Source: Diprion similis
Taxonomy: Eukaryota > Arthropoda > Insecta > Hymenoptera > Diprionidae
Direction: 5' to 3'
NCBI RefSeq assembly: GCF_021155765.1
Contig: NC_060105.1
Span: forward strand, 15,595,001-15,659,000
DNA: 64,000 nucleotides
A program made the position numbers and the translations under genes. Positions 42,241 to 53,345 of the stretch are shown piece by piece (within the stretch, counting starts at the first letter, position 1; each line of letters starts with the position of its first letter). Below the pieces are notes generated by a model. That model was not told the DNA's origin. It saw only the letters and a program-made list of their open reading frames with translations, and did not search any database.

Positions 42241-45000
42241 TGACAATTTTAAATAGAATACGTCTTTACAGATTCTATTTTTATCTAACCTTTAGACTGC
42301 CGAGATTTGATGAGCTTTAATCTGCTTAAAAAGTCCCTAAATAGTGTGCCTATATCTTAAATATAACCTGTACAAGGTTCCGATCACACGTAGAGCCTAT
42401 ATTTAGGCTTTCCGGGGATTAACGGTAGGGAAAAAATTCAAAAGTTGTAGATTTGCAAAAGACCTGTATGTGGGGTTTTTGGGATCGCTGATAACCAATT
42501 CGGAATCAGTTTTCGGAAGCCACATGGCGGATCCAATATGGCCGATAAAAATTCTAAAAGTCATTCTACGCAACCGTATTAGATCCACTATAATGGATTT
42601 TGAAATTTTGAGTTTAGATTCGTAAACAGCAACCTCAAAAACCCCTGAGTACAGAGTTTTGATAAATTACTCCACAGCGCCTACACCTACATAGTTTTTT
42701 CGGTGACCGAAAGGATGATTACAATTTATTTATCATTGAAGTTTCTAATTTTCAAATAATTATTTCTCTCTGAGAACTACATGTGTATGAAAAAGTACTG
42801 TGAGTTTTTAACCGTATTATTAATAATTTAGATGTATCTAGTGTTACATTAAAGAGTAAATAGACACTATTTGAATTATAATATATCATTGAAAATTTGT
42901 TAATATGGTATCAAATCCAACATGTGTGCAATAAAAAAATCTTATAAAATCCCAAAGAGTCTATCTTATGTTACTCATTTATTACCAAACGTAGATAACA
43001 GTCGCATAGTTCTTTGCTTTTATAATATCTGTGGTAGACTTGATCTAAAAAAAAACTCATTTGTTAATAACTTGGGCCTTTATAATATAATAAATAAAGT
43101 AATTTCTGTCCGGGAAAAGCCGGATATTTCTTTCGTGGGTAAGAGGCCATCCTGCTACCAATAAGTTTTGTAGTGATAATAAGTTGTATTTATAAGTATT
43201 TTCTAAGTGAACATTGATACACGAATAAGTATTGACTCTGTACATCTATTTTTGTCGGAATTATACACAACGGCTGCTTTTTCTTTCAGTCCAAATACTA
43301 AAAGTTACTCTCGTGATTTTCGTTGTCCAATAGTTTCCGAGTAACAACTTCTTGTACTGTTGATGGAAAGATTTTGCGAAATGTTTTGTTTTTTCACATT
43401 ATCGTTACATACTACATATTAAGTACTACATATATCGATTTTAAACAAAATCAATGAAAATGATGCAGTGCCAGATCGTTGTATATTTTCAGATGCCATC
43501 GTATGATTCTTTGGTGACGTGGTTTACATGCTTGTCACTCGTCGTAAATCATAACTGCTGTACATAACCCTGATAAACTATTGCCGTACATGTTATGAAA
43601 AGTGTAATTAATTGGTATCAAGTTCATCAAATTATGTAAATGGTCATGTATTCCTAATTGTAAAGGAATCATTGTGAGTGGAGTTATAATAGCAATGTAA
43701 GGCAAAATCTGTAGAGTACGGCGTTGTATAGTGTAGTAAAAAGTAGAGAGACATCAAAAGAATGAACAAAAATAATAGATTTCCCATGGAATCGATCTTT
43801 TCTCTTGATTAATCGAGTATAGTGGATTATTTTTCAAAATCGATTAATCGACCGACTCGATTATTTTTCCTAACAATCGGTTTTTGTTTTTTACTGTCAT
43901 TAACGACGCAATACAATATAAATTTAAGTGATTAGAGTACCGATAGTTACTATCATTACCCTACTTCTAAATACCTATTCAGTGTAATAAATGAAAAATG
44001 AATGAATATTTTCTCCTGGAATTTGAAAATATTTTGAATGGAAGTATAAATTATCAAAAGACTTTCCAGCTATTTAGACTACGTACTGCAATTTATAAAA
44101 TTTTAGTATCCTATGCACCGTTTCCAAAAAATACGAAATAATTTATCAATCTATTAGGTTTTACTGATTCAATCAAGTCATGTTCGACTATTTTTTGGAT
44201 TGGATTAATCGACGTATTAATTAGCTTCAACGAAGTGGTCATGACTAATGTCTGACATTGCTTTAACACTGCCAAAGTCCTAAGCTACACACATGCATTA
44301 CTTACTATTACGTGGTAAAAGAGATCCTACAGCGCAGGCAACGCTCGACTACCTCAAATATGCAACAAAAACAGACTGACATCTTTTTCGCACATTTAAG
44401 CTGCATGTACAATTGACATTTATTGTTAGACACCCATAAGTATGTGCAAATCTTATATTCACCTCACGACGGACCATTTCTTCATTTCTCAGTGCGATTA
44501 TAACCATTCGCGAGAAAAAGTCGATGTTTTAAAAATTTCAGCATCCGAGTACTAACCACACATCTGATCAAAACCGGGTTCCGATGAAAATAAATTTCTC
44601 CGCGGTTCAAAGAATCTGTACGATATTCCACTTGGAGTTGCTGTTGACAAGGCAACCGGACACTGACTGCCGTTACTAATGTTCCGCGCTGTAGGGAGAG
44701 TGGGAGGGAATCTTCACCTTGAGAGAAAGGTTATTGAGCTGTGCATAGTAGTGATGTCCACTGAGCTGAAAATAATCGATGCATCGATTAAACGCGTCCG
44801 AAAAAATAATCGAAAGTGACTCAATTGAATCGGTCAAAATTAATCGATTTATCGGATATTTCGTATTTTATTTTAAACCATAATTTATTAAATTTCGTTA
44901 TGCATGTAGTCTTCGAGCGGATTTTTTTTTTCGAGGGTCAGGTTCGTGGTCAATTTTTGTATTCAAATAAAGGATTCGTCGTATAGGTCAGAAGAGACAT
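42241..45000. other. AT-rich region, no gene
   Basis: No supported coding sequence. Clusters of ATCGATTAATCGA-type motifs occur at 43790-43880 and, inverted, at 44775-44865. They could be the inverted ends of a roughly 1.1-kb element (the right outer end reads TAGTGATGTCCACTGAG, hAT-like), but the match is loose. Confidence 0.3.
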
Positions 45001-45990
45001 TTTTCTTTATTCATATGCGAAAATTCTAATCCGCAACGTTTCAATGGGTACCGCTATCATCATCAGGATACTGATATAAACAAAAAGGAAAAAAGAAATT
45101 GTTTGACATTGTATATCTTGTACGATGGTTAAATCTAGATGATATCTTAGCTTTTTGAGGTAATTACTATTAAACGTATGCTTTTTTAGCATAACAGGTT
45201 CTTGGATGCATATGTACTATACGACTTTTAAATTTATTCTGAAGAATTAACAATTATAACACTTAGGTAATTATTGAACATTTTAAATGGAAAATGAAAC
45301 AAAGGCAAGATCTATCAAGAAAAAATATGTGTTCTAAACTATGATGGGTTATGTTATGCATGCATGATACGTTTATAAAATTTTTTAAATTCGCAGGACA
45401 GGTTTTATATGTAGAGGTATAAGAGCAAAAAATTAGAAGAACATGTTTGTCATAAACAACAGGTATATAAGACAAGACGTGAATGGATTAAGTTACACTT
45501 AGCGACATTCCTACTGGCTTAGATGTTGTAAGCTCGCCATTCAAGGAGGAAGTGAGGATTTTAAGTTTGAAATGATATACGACGCACGATAATCGATTTA
45601 TAATAATCGATATCATGAATTATCCAAGATGGCTGATGTAGAGGAGGTGCCTGACTTTGAATGCTGTATAATGTCATTAAACAGATAGCTTAAATTTTGT
45701 ATATCTGTCCTTTTGTTCACAGTGATATTATTATTTTTGCTGCTAAGAATCATTTCTTAGATATTACGTTTCAGCCAGTTGTTTCAGTTGTTGGTACTGA
45801 TGGATTTTCGAAGTTGAGAGAGTGTCCTAAATTTGAACTATGCTGAGCTAAGGCGCAGCTATCAAGATCATGATTTTTAATGTTGGAACGATGGCGAGAA
45901 ATTCTGTTCCTGAAATGTTGTGAAGATTGTTGAATATATGGGCCAATTTACCAATTATCAACGAATGATCTGGGGGTCAAAAAATTGATT
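45000..45990 (-). mobile_element. Penelope-like element, 3' fragment
   Basis: On the minus strand a degenerate GIY-YIG segment at about 45975-45830 reads RNRISRHRSNIKNHDL then ALAQHSSNLGHSLNF, the conserved end of Penelope-like ORFs. It is followed about 750 nt later by a CTGATGATG...GAAACGTTGCGG motif and an AATAAA. Stops interrupt it, and the reverse transcriptase is missing. Confidence 0.6.
45037..45066 (-). ncRNA. Hammerhead-like motif of the Penelope-like fragment
   Basis: CTGATGA (45066-45060) and GAAAC (45042-45038) with a poor stem between. It has the consensus core letters of hammerheads known from Penelope-like elements, but the stem II pairing is weak. Confidence 0.35.
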
Positions 45991-47848
45991 CTTCAGAAAA
46001 TTTGTTCTCTTTGAGTGTGTACTAAAATTGGAAACTTCACCAAGTTTTAACCTTCTAGGACTTACCGTTCGCCAGAAATGCTACATCAAAGTTTATGATT
46101 TTGACCTGACTGATGCTTAAATACGAATTATTTTCGTATAAAAAAATTAAAAGGTATAAAAAAATTATGAAAAAATATGTATCTTATACATACAACTCTC
46201 ACCTTTCCGAATGTATTGTTCTTTTTTTGGGTAACTTTTTAAAATCAACCTCAAAAACACGGTTTTATGCGGGAAGCCACTTTTTCTCATGCGCTACCAA
46301 AATTTAACTTACTTTTGAGTTTTTCATGTGAAAACCGAGATTTTTTCAGTCAGTAGCCAAAATTTTTAGAGTAAAGAAGAATAGTAGTAGATGGCCATGG
46401 TATCTCACATGAGACACGTTTAATTGATAGAAGTCTGTTGATAATACGATCGTTTCCAAATTTAACGAGATAATTTTTTTTTTTTCGCCAACAACTTTGG
46501 TGTTTAACCCGTTGTGTTCATACCTGCTACCGACAATCTTACGGTCACATGAGGTCCAGCGAATCCCATGCAAAAAAACAGATCTCATTTGCGCTCTATT
46601 TAATGTATTGACTTGGATCTTGCGCCAAACTCCAATTAAGAATCTCTTCTAAATCATTTGATAGTTGTTTTTGTATTGAAGATTTTGAAATAGTAAAAGA
46701 TCGATAAGAAACAAAAAGTCACGAAATATAACTTTTTCTACAAAAAAATTCGTAGAGATTTCAATTTGTGCAATATGGTAAAAAAATATCACGACATTTC
46801 AATCGGGAGACAATATATTTTTGAGTAAAAAACTGAGCTTTAACGAACTTTGAGAAAAGTATATTGATCTTCGAAGTTTGAAATTGCGAATTTTGGCAAA
46901 TCTCTTAAAATAAGAATGGTACGTTTGTACATGCTAAATAATTGTAACAATTTACGATTGATAATAAATTTAAAATAGAAATAAATAATAAAAAGACAAA
47001 TATACGGAGTGGATAAAAATGTATATTACGATTATTCATTTATTTATGAAAACATATTAAAAAAAAGAGTTTACAATATACAGAAATGCAAGGGTCCCTA
47101 CTCGTCGCAAGCCCACTGACCGGACTTGTTAGTCTAACGAAGAACACAAATAGACGGCACAATATGTATAAATTAAAAGGTAGAACAAAAATAAATAATA
47201 TAAAATCAGACAATAGTCGTAAAAAGATAAATAAAGGTCAAGCGATAAAACGGAAATAAATAGATAAAATTGTATAAAATTGAAAGTAGAGCGATGATGT
47301 GGGTTGCTGAGTTGTGGGTGATAATATGTGATTTAAAATTGTCCTCAAAGTTCAAATCATCGATTTGCTGGACTTGGGCTGTCCATCGCTTAAACCATTC
47401 AAAAAACTTCAGCTGTACATGTACGATGTGACGAGCACACAATACCCAACGCAAACTGTGCAGCTCGAAACGTCATGTTACTCCAAAATTTGTTACTGAA
47501 TCACCATGTTGTACGGATGGCGACGGTGAGCGATTTGTGCTACTGCGCAGAAGCATCTACAAGAACGACCCCGCATTCCTGGCGGAAATATCATCCCGGT
47601 TACGATACTGTTGAATAAAATTATTGTACTAACGTTATAAAGTAATTTCAATACAGCTTTTTTTTTAAATATTTATGTATTAATTTGATACCTCACCTTT
47701 CGCTGTTTAGAGTATAATTTCTCCCATACTAATATCATTATTAGGATGAGGAAGGTTTTACGCTAAATGATAAACGCATAATAATTTCATTTATATTTTT
47801 ATTGAACGCATGACTTTTACAAGGTGGTGGATATACGTGATGTGTAGA
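45991..47848. other. AT-rich region, no gene
   Basis: Only short ORFs without recognisable content. A GACGAGCACAC...GTGCAGCTCGAAACGTC arrangement at about 47425-47473 resembles another hammerhead relic with a G in place of the first core C. Confidence 0.3.
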
Positions 47849-47898
47849 TCATACATAAATAAATTCAAGTTGGTTATAGGGTCCACCAAGGTAGCGTA

Positions 47899-47903
47899 TG
47901 TGC
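47899..47903. repeat. Target-site duplication TGTGC (left)
   Basis: Five bp directly outside the left LTR, identical to 52192-52196. Confidence 0.9.
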
Positions 47904-48077
47904 TGTTAGTATGTTATTAAAAACACATAATTAAGTCTTCATGACATTTTATTAAGGCAATACAAGTAATATATAATTAACAAGCTGCATCCATGTTAGC
48001 ACACGCTCTCGGCAATCTCTTGCTGCTACTTCGCATGCATACCAACCTTACTTCTAATAATTCCCTAGTCCTCAACA
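47904..48077 (-). repeat. 3' LTR of the Mag-like element
   Basis: Reads on the plus strand from TGTTAGTATG to CCTCAACA. The minus strand has AATAAA within it. Confidence 0.92.
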
Positions 48078-48092
48078 TCTCCCTTTTTTAAG

Positions 48093-51000
48093 TCAAGTTT
48101 CATAATCTCTGAATCTTACTGGAGGCTGCCTTAGTCTCTGAGGTCTCTCACCCCGATTCTGTTCATCACCAATCACAGCATTTGGCTCATTTCTCATTTG
48201 ATTTTCAATTATTGAATCATATATGCTTACATGAGTTCTACATGGGAACTCATTCTTTGATTCTCTTATATGTATTTTATTTCTACGATAAACCTGACCA
48301 GTTTCACTTTGTTGAACAAAGTACGACCTTGGGGCACTACTTTTACCTATTATCTTTGCAGGCTCCCACATCCTTCCTCTCTGAAGTAAAACACTTTGAT
48401 CTAGCTCTAGCTCAGGCCTTTCTTTACTTTTCTTATCAAACTTTTTCTTTACTATCTGTTGCTTATGCTTTAATTTTGTACATACTTTCTTATTATCTAT
48501 GACTTTAGGTTCTAATGATTTTTGGATTATTGGTAACTTCGTTTTCAACCTGCGATTCATCATCAATTCTGATGGGGTATAGTCAATTCCAGTTATTTTA
48601 GTGTTTCTATAATTAAGCAATGCTACATCTAAATCACAACCTTTTTTTAGTATCGCTTTTGCTATTTTTACACCACTCTCTGCAAATCCATTACTTTGTG
48701 GGTATCTCGGACTGCTATTAATTATCTGAAATTCAAATTCTTTTGCAAATTGTTTAAATGCATATGACGCATATGGCATGTTGTCCGCTATTAGCATATC
48801 AGGTATCCCATGGGTTGCAAAGCACACTTTAAATTTCTGTATTAATTCGTCAGCAGTTTTACCCGATGTTGGTATCACTTCAAGCCATTTTGAAAAATAA
48901 TCGAATATTATTAAGTAATTTTTTCCTGCATGTTCACACATGTCTGATGCGATTTTGGCAAAAGGTCTATCCAATATTTCATGATTGATGAGTGGTTTTT
49001 TTGTGTTATTTGGCAAATATCGCTCACAACTCTTACACTCGGATACAAACTCAATTATGTCTTTTGTCATTTCTGGCCAAAACAATGCCTCTTTCAGTCT
49101 TTCTGTGGTTTTATTTATCCCTACATGCCCTTCATGAGCTAATCTCATCATCTCTAATCTTAATTTACTTGGTACGATTAATCTATCCTTATACAACAAG
49201 ATATCCTCGACTAGACTAATTTCACTTTTATAGCTCTTGAATTTTTGGACTTCATCTGGTACTTTTGATGGCCATCCATCAATGCAGAATTTTTTTAGTA
49301 ATTTCAACACTGGTTCCTCTTCGATTCTTTTTTGGAACTCTGATTTTTTAGCATCCGTTATGTTCACTATTGCTTGGACATTGTGTATTACTTCTAGCAT
49401 TGTTGGATCGTCATCTATGACATCACTCAAATAATTTCTAGACAACAAGTCCGCCACATACATTTGCTTTCCTGGCATGTATTGCAAATTTATCAGATAT
49501 TTATTGAGTTTCGTTTTTATTCTTTGAAGCCTCGGTGACACTATGTCAGCTAATTTTTTATTCATTATCGCAACTAGCGGCTTATGGTCCGTCCACACAT
49601 TAACATGTCTCCCGTAGATGTAATAGTGAAATTTTTTGACAGCGAACCAAACCGCTAAGAACTCTTTTTCTATCTGAGCATAGTTTTTTTCTGCATCCGT
49701 TAAGCTCCTTGAAAAAAATGATACAGGTTTATTATTTTGTAACAGACAGCAACCCAAACCATCTTTTGATGCATCAGTTTGTATTGTTATTTGTTTTTTA
49801 CAATCAAAGTTTGACAGTACTGGCGCTCGCGTCAGTAATTGTTTCAACTCTGACAGTGCTTTTTCATGTTTACTGGTTCATGCAAAAACTACATCTTCTT
49901 TTAGTAAGTTTCTGAGTGGAGCAGATAGCTCTGACAATTTTGGCATGAAACTTCGGAAGTAATTGAACATCCCCATAATTTTTTGTAAGCCATTTTTGTC
50001 TGTTGGTGCTTTTAACTGTAAAATTGCTCTAATTCTCTCAGGATCTATTTCTATGCCTTGAGCTGAAAAAATGTGACCCAGATATTTAACCTTATCAACT
50101 TTATATTGTACTTTATTGGGGTTGAATCTAACATTTCTTTCTCTTGCTCTGTTTAACACTTTCTCTAAAATTTTATCATGTTCTTCCTCACTTGTTCCTG
50201 CAATTAACAAGTCATCAAAGTAAATTATTACACCCTTTATGTCCCCAAAATTTTCCTGATTTATTTTTTGAAATAGTTCCGGTGCCATATTTAACCCAAA
50301 AGGCATTCTGCAAAATTTATAGTATCCAAACGGTGAGCTGAATGTGCACACATCACTTGACTTTTCATCCAATTCTACATGGTAATACCCATCTTTTAAA
50401 TCTAGAACTGTAAACCAAGTTTTTCCTGTTAGTTTTGAACAAACTTCTTCAACCGTTGGTATTAGAAAGTATTCTCGCTTTATATATTTGTTTAAATCTG
50501 CTGGATCTAAACACACCCTCAGTGTTTTATTTTGTTTCTCCACAATAACTAAATTACTTGCCCACTCAACTTGGCCTGTAACTTTTTGTATGATGCCTCT
50601 AGATTCCAAATCATCTAAAGTTTGTTTCAGTTTTTCCTTTATTGCTAACGGGACTCTACGAGGCGCCCTAACAACTGGTATTGCATCTTCTACCAGTTTG
50701 ATTGCACATTTTTTATTGAACTTACCTATTCCTTCAAAGAGATCTCGGTGTCTATTAATAAGTCCATTTTTTTCTTTATATTCTACATTTTCAATCCTTT
50801 TTACTAACCCTAGCTGAGTACAGGACTCTAGTCCTAGCAACGGTGTCGAATCATTATCAACTATTACAAAATTCAGACATTTTCTTGTTCCTTTGACTTC
50901 GCAAATTAATTTTACAGTTCCAAGTGGTGACCATTTCGTACCTCCATACGCTTCTAATACTATTTTGGTTTTTTCAATTTTTTCTTTACCACCCAGCGAC

Positions 51001-51910
51001 TCTAACACTTGTTTAGGTATTATATTTACCTGTGCGCCTGTGTCTAACTTAAATTTTATAATCTTGTCACTTACTTTTAGATTTTCATACCACGATAACG
51101 ACTCTACTTTCGATATTACATTTATCACAGACTTGACTAGCAGCGTCTCTATCTCGTCACTGTTTTCTTCGTCCGCCTCTTCAAGCTCCTGAACGATCTT
51201 CACTCTGCAAGCGACTTTCCAGTGATTTAATTTCCCGCATCGAGCACACTTTTTTCCAAATGCTGGGCACTGGTTGACTCCATGTTTGGTTTGACATCTC
51301 GTGCATAAAAATGTGTTATGTTTTTCTTTTGACTTTTTGACGTACTCTTTTTTCTTGACAACACTGACTTTATTTTCTTCCTGCACAATTTTAACTTGAT
51401 CCCTTGTTACTTCACAGGATCTACAGATATTTATTACCTTCTCTAAGGTCACCTCCTCTAACCCGATGAGTCGTTCCTGCAATCCTCTGTCGCAATTCCG
51501 AGTACAATTCGGTCCCGAAGCATCTCATCTTCACTATTTATAAATTCACATTTTTTTTTAATTTTTTTTAGGTCAGTAACAAAGTGATCAAATGGCTCAT
51601 TTTCTTCTTGTTTTCGGTTGTAGAACAGGAATCTTTCGTAAATAATATTTTTCTTTGGGTTCACATATTTCTCAAATTCTTGTACTACGCGGTTGAATTC
51701 TTTTCTTTCTTCATTTGACAGTTTAAAATTATTGAAGATATCAATTCCTTCTTCACCCATAAAATTCAGAAGTAACGCTACCTTAACCTCATCTGTTGAG
51801 TTATTTTTTTCCGCAGCTAGCAAATAAATTTCAAAATGTTGTTTAAATTTCTTAAAATTTTCCAATATGTTGCCTTCAAATTTACATGGACCCGGTATTC
51901 TCGCGTCCAT
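48093..51910 (-). pseudogene. Gag-Pol of the Mag-like element (two lesions)
   Basis: Gag starts at ATG 51910 (MDARIPGPCKFEGN). A one-base loss near 51480 moves the frame into the rest. Then two Cys-rich knuckles (CTRCQTKHGVNQC, CARCGKLNHWKVAC), protease (FKLDTGAQVNIIP), RT (PFGYYKFCRMPFGL, IIYFDDLL), and a TGA at 49880-49878 where the family has Trp. RNase H follows (TIQTDASKDGLG, WTDHKPL), then integrase (HEGHVGINKTTERL, CKSCERY, IADNMPYAS, SPRYPQSNGFAESG), ending at 48093. The enzymes copy and insert the element; this copy cannot make a full product. Confidence 0.92.
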
Positions 51911-51998
51911 CTTGTTGTGGAATCACGTGTATCGTTGACGCTCAGTTACTGTAGACAATTTGATGCACTATTCCTTTCTTTTTTTAAACTTTTGACTT

Positions 51999-52017
51999 CA
52001 CTTGACCGACTGCGCCA
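51999..52017 (-). promoter_or_regulatory. Primer-binding site of the Mag-like element
   Basis: Directly inside the 5' LTR the minus strand reads TGGCGCAGTCGGTCAAGTG, as expected for pairing with a tRNA 3' end (TGG first). A Ser- or Met-type tRNA is plausible but not checked. Confidence 0.6.
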
Positions 52018-52191
52018 TGTTAGTATGTTATTAAAAACACATAATTAAGTCTTCATGACATTTTATTAAGGCAATACAAGTAATATATAATTAACAAGCT
52101 GCATCCATGTTAGCACACGCTCTCGGCAATCTCTTGCTGCTACTTCGCATGCATACCAACCTTACTTCTAATAATTCCCTAGTCCTCAACA
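52018..52191 (-). repeat. 5' LTR of the Mag-like element
   Basis: No difference from 47904-48077 found by eye. Confidence 0.92.
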
Positions 52192-52196
52192 TGTGC
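52192..52196. repeat. Target-site duplication TGTGC (right)
   Basis: Partner of 47899-47903. Confidence 0.9.
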
Positions 52197-52376
52197 AATC
52201 GTGCATCTTTACTGGCTGTGGTCACCTTATGGAACAGCTCTTTGTCTTCTTGGAGTGCTTTATTCAACCGGTTTGGAAGAAAAATGGTAAAGGAATCCTC
52301 CAAGTCTGCAACCACTTTGTCGCCGAACTTCGTTTTCACTCGACGAACACTGCTTACTCCGTACTCGTAGTATTCG

Positions 52377-52610
52377 TCAAGGTCTGCCAGCTTTTTCAAT
52401 GGCAAGAAAGTCTCCAAGCGTGCGATTCCATTTAATTTTGTGAAGTCCATGATGATGGTTACTGTTGAGTCGTATTTCCTCAAATCTTTTTGTGAGTTGA
52501 TGCAGTTCGGATCTGATTTGTAGGAGTTGTTTTACTTCTTCGATATTCTTGATTAAAAGTTGCAGACGCTTCTTGAATTCACGTTGTTGTTGATGAGGAG
52601 TACTTTTCAT
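52377..52610 (-). CDS. Short coiled-coil ORF overlapping the interrupted ORF
   Basis: ATG at 52610, 77 aa, rich in K, E, L and Q (KKRLQLLIKNIEEVKQLLQI), likely helical or coiled coil. It overlaps the start of the KTKFG ORF (52450) by 74 nt in another frame, which may indicate two overlapping genes of one mobile element. No homology recognised. Confidence 0.35.
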   Translation of the reverse strand: MKSTPHQQQREFKKRLQLLIKNIEEVKQLLQIRSELHQLTKRFEEIRLNSNHHHGLHKIKWNRTLGDFLAIEKAGRP

Positions 52611-52794
52611 GAAGAACAGCTTCAAACTGACGCTGACCTTTGCGGTTCCAACTTTTATAACACTGCTCCCCCACTTGCGTGTTGAAATTTGGTGGGGAGG
52701 GGAAAAGAATGTCACATGGTTAAAATCACTTCAGACTTCGGACTTTTGATAAGAATGACACGTGGTTCGATATCGTGGGAACGGAATGTCACGT

Positions 52795-53035
52795 GGTTCA
52801 CCCCAGCCATTCTCGGAACTATTAATTGTCGAATGTTAGGTGGTTGGTATCGGATTACCGAAAACAATTCTCGGAACTGTTAATTGTGGAATGTAGGGTA
52901 TCAAATATCGTGGCTCACCCTAGCCATTCTCGGAACTATCAATTGTCGAATGTTGGGTGGTTGATATCGGGTTATCGAAAACAATTCTCGGAGCTGATAT
53001 TTGAGGAATGTAGGGTGTCAAATATCAGACTGCAA
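52795..53035. repeat. Tandem repeat, 117-bp unit, two copies
   Basis: CCATTCTCGGAACTAT recurs at 52807 and 52924, followed each time by CGAATGTTRGGTGGTTG and CGAAAACAATTCTCGG. Confidence 0.8.
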
Positions 53036-53104
53036 GCCGCTCAAGGTTAACCGAAACATTCCTGAGATGGGGACGTTGGGAACAGAAGGGTTTGCGTCTC
53101 CGCT

Positions 53105-53300
53105 ATACCTCGACCGTCGGTAGGGGGGATGACAGCGAGACCAATGGTAAAGCCGCGTGATTTTGATCTTCGGTCGATAAAACGGTCGGTAAAGCAGCAA
53201 GATTTTGACCTTCGGCTGATAACACTGTCGGTAAGGTCAAACCTTCGATCGATAAAAAGGTAGCGCCATTTTGATCTTTGGTCGGTACAGCGGACTGTGA
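53105..53300. repeat. Imperfect short tandem repeats (~50 bp)
   Basis: Three to four units with GATTTTGAYCTTCGG, TCGATAAAA and GTCGGTAAAG. No coding. Confidence 0.6.
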
Positions 53301-53345
53301 CGTCATCGCGGGGAAAGGGTTTGAGTCTGGGGAAAATGTCGGTAA

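Larger units (their letters stand above)
47904..52191 (-). mobile_element. Young Mag-like Ty3/Gypsy retrotransposon
   Basis: 4288 bp with 174-bp LTRs (47904-48077, 52018-52191) that look identical, and a 5-bp target duplication TGTGC. Minus strand. One gag-pol polyprotein without env; short LTRs and domain sequence fit the Mag clade. Just two lesions (a frameshift in gag, a TGA before RNase H) separate it from an intact copy, so insertion is very recent. It disrupts the small ORF around 52192. Confidence 0.93.
47849..52450 (-). pseudogene. Small ORF interrupted by a Gypsy element
   Basis: ATG at 52450 opens MDFTKLNGIARLETFLPLKK, VKTKFGDKVVADLEDSFTIF, LPNRLNKAL. At 52192 it is cut by the LTR element. 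Beyond the other LTR the same frame resumes (47898-47849, IRYLGGPYNQLEF) to TGA at 47849. Without the insertion it is a 102-residue protein of a type common in insect mobile or multicopy loci (a KTKFG...FLPKR-like core). Function unknown. The surrounding tandem repeats suggest a mobile element, not a single-copy gene. Confidence 0.6.
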
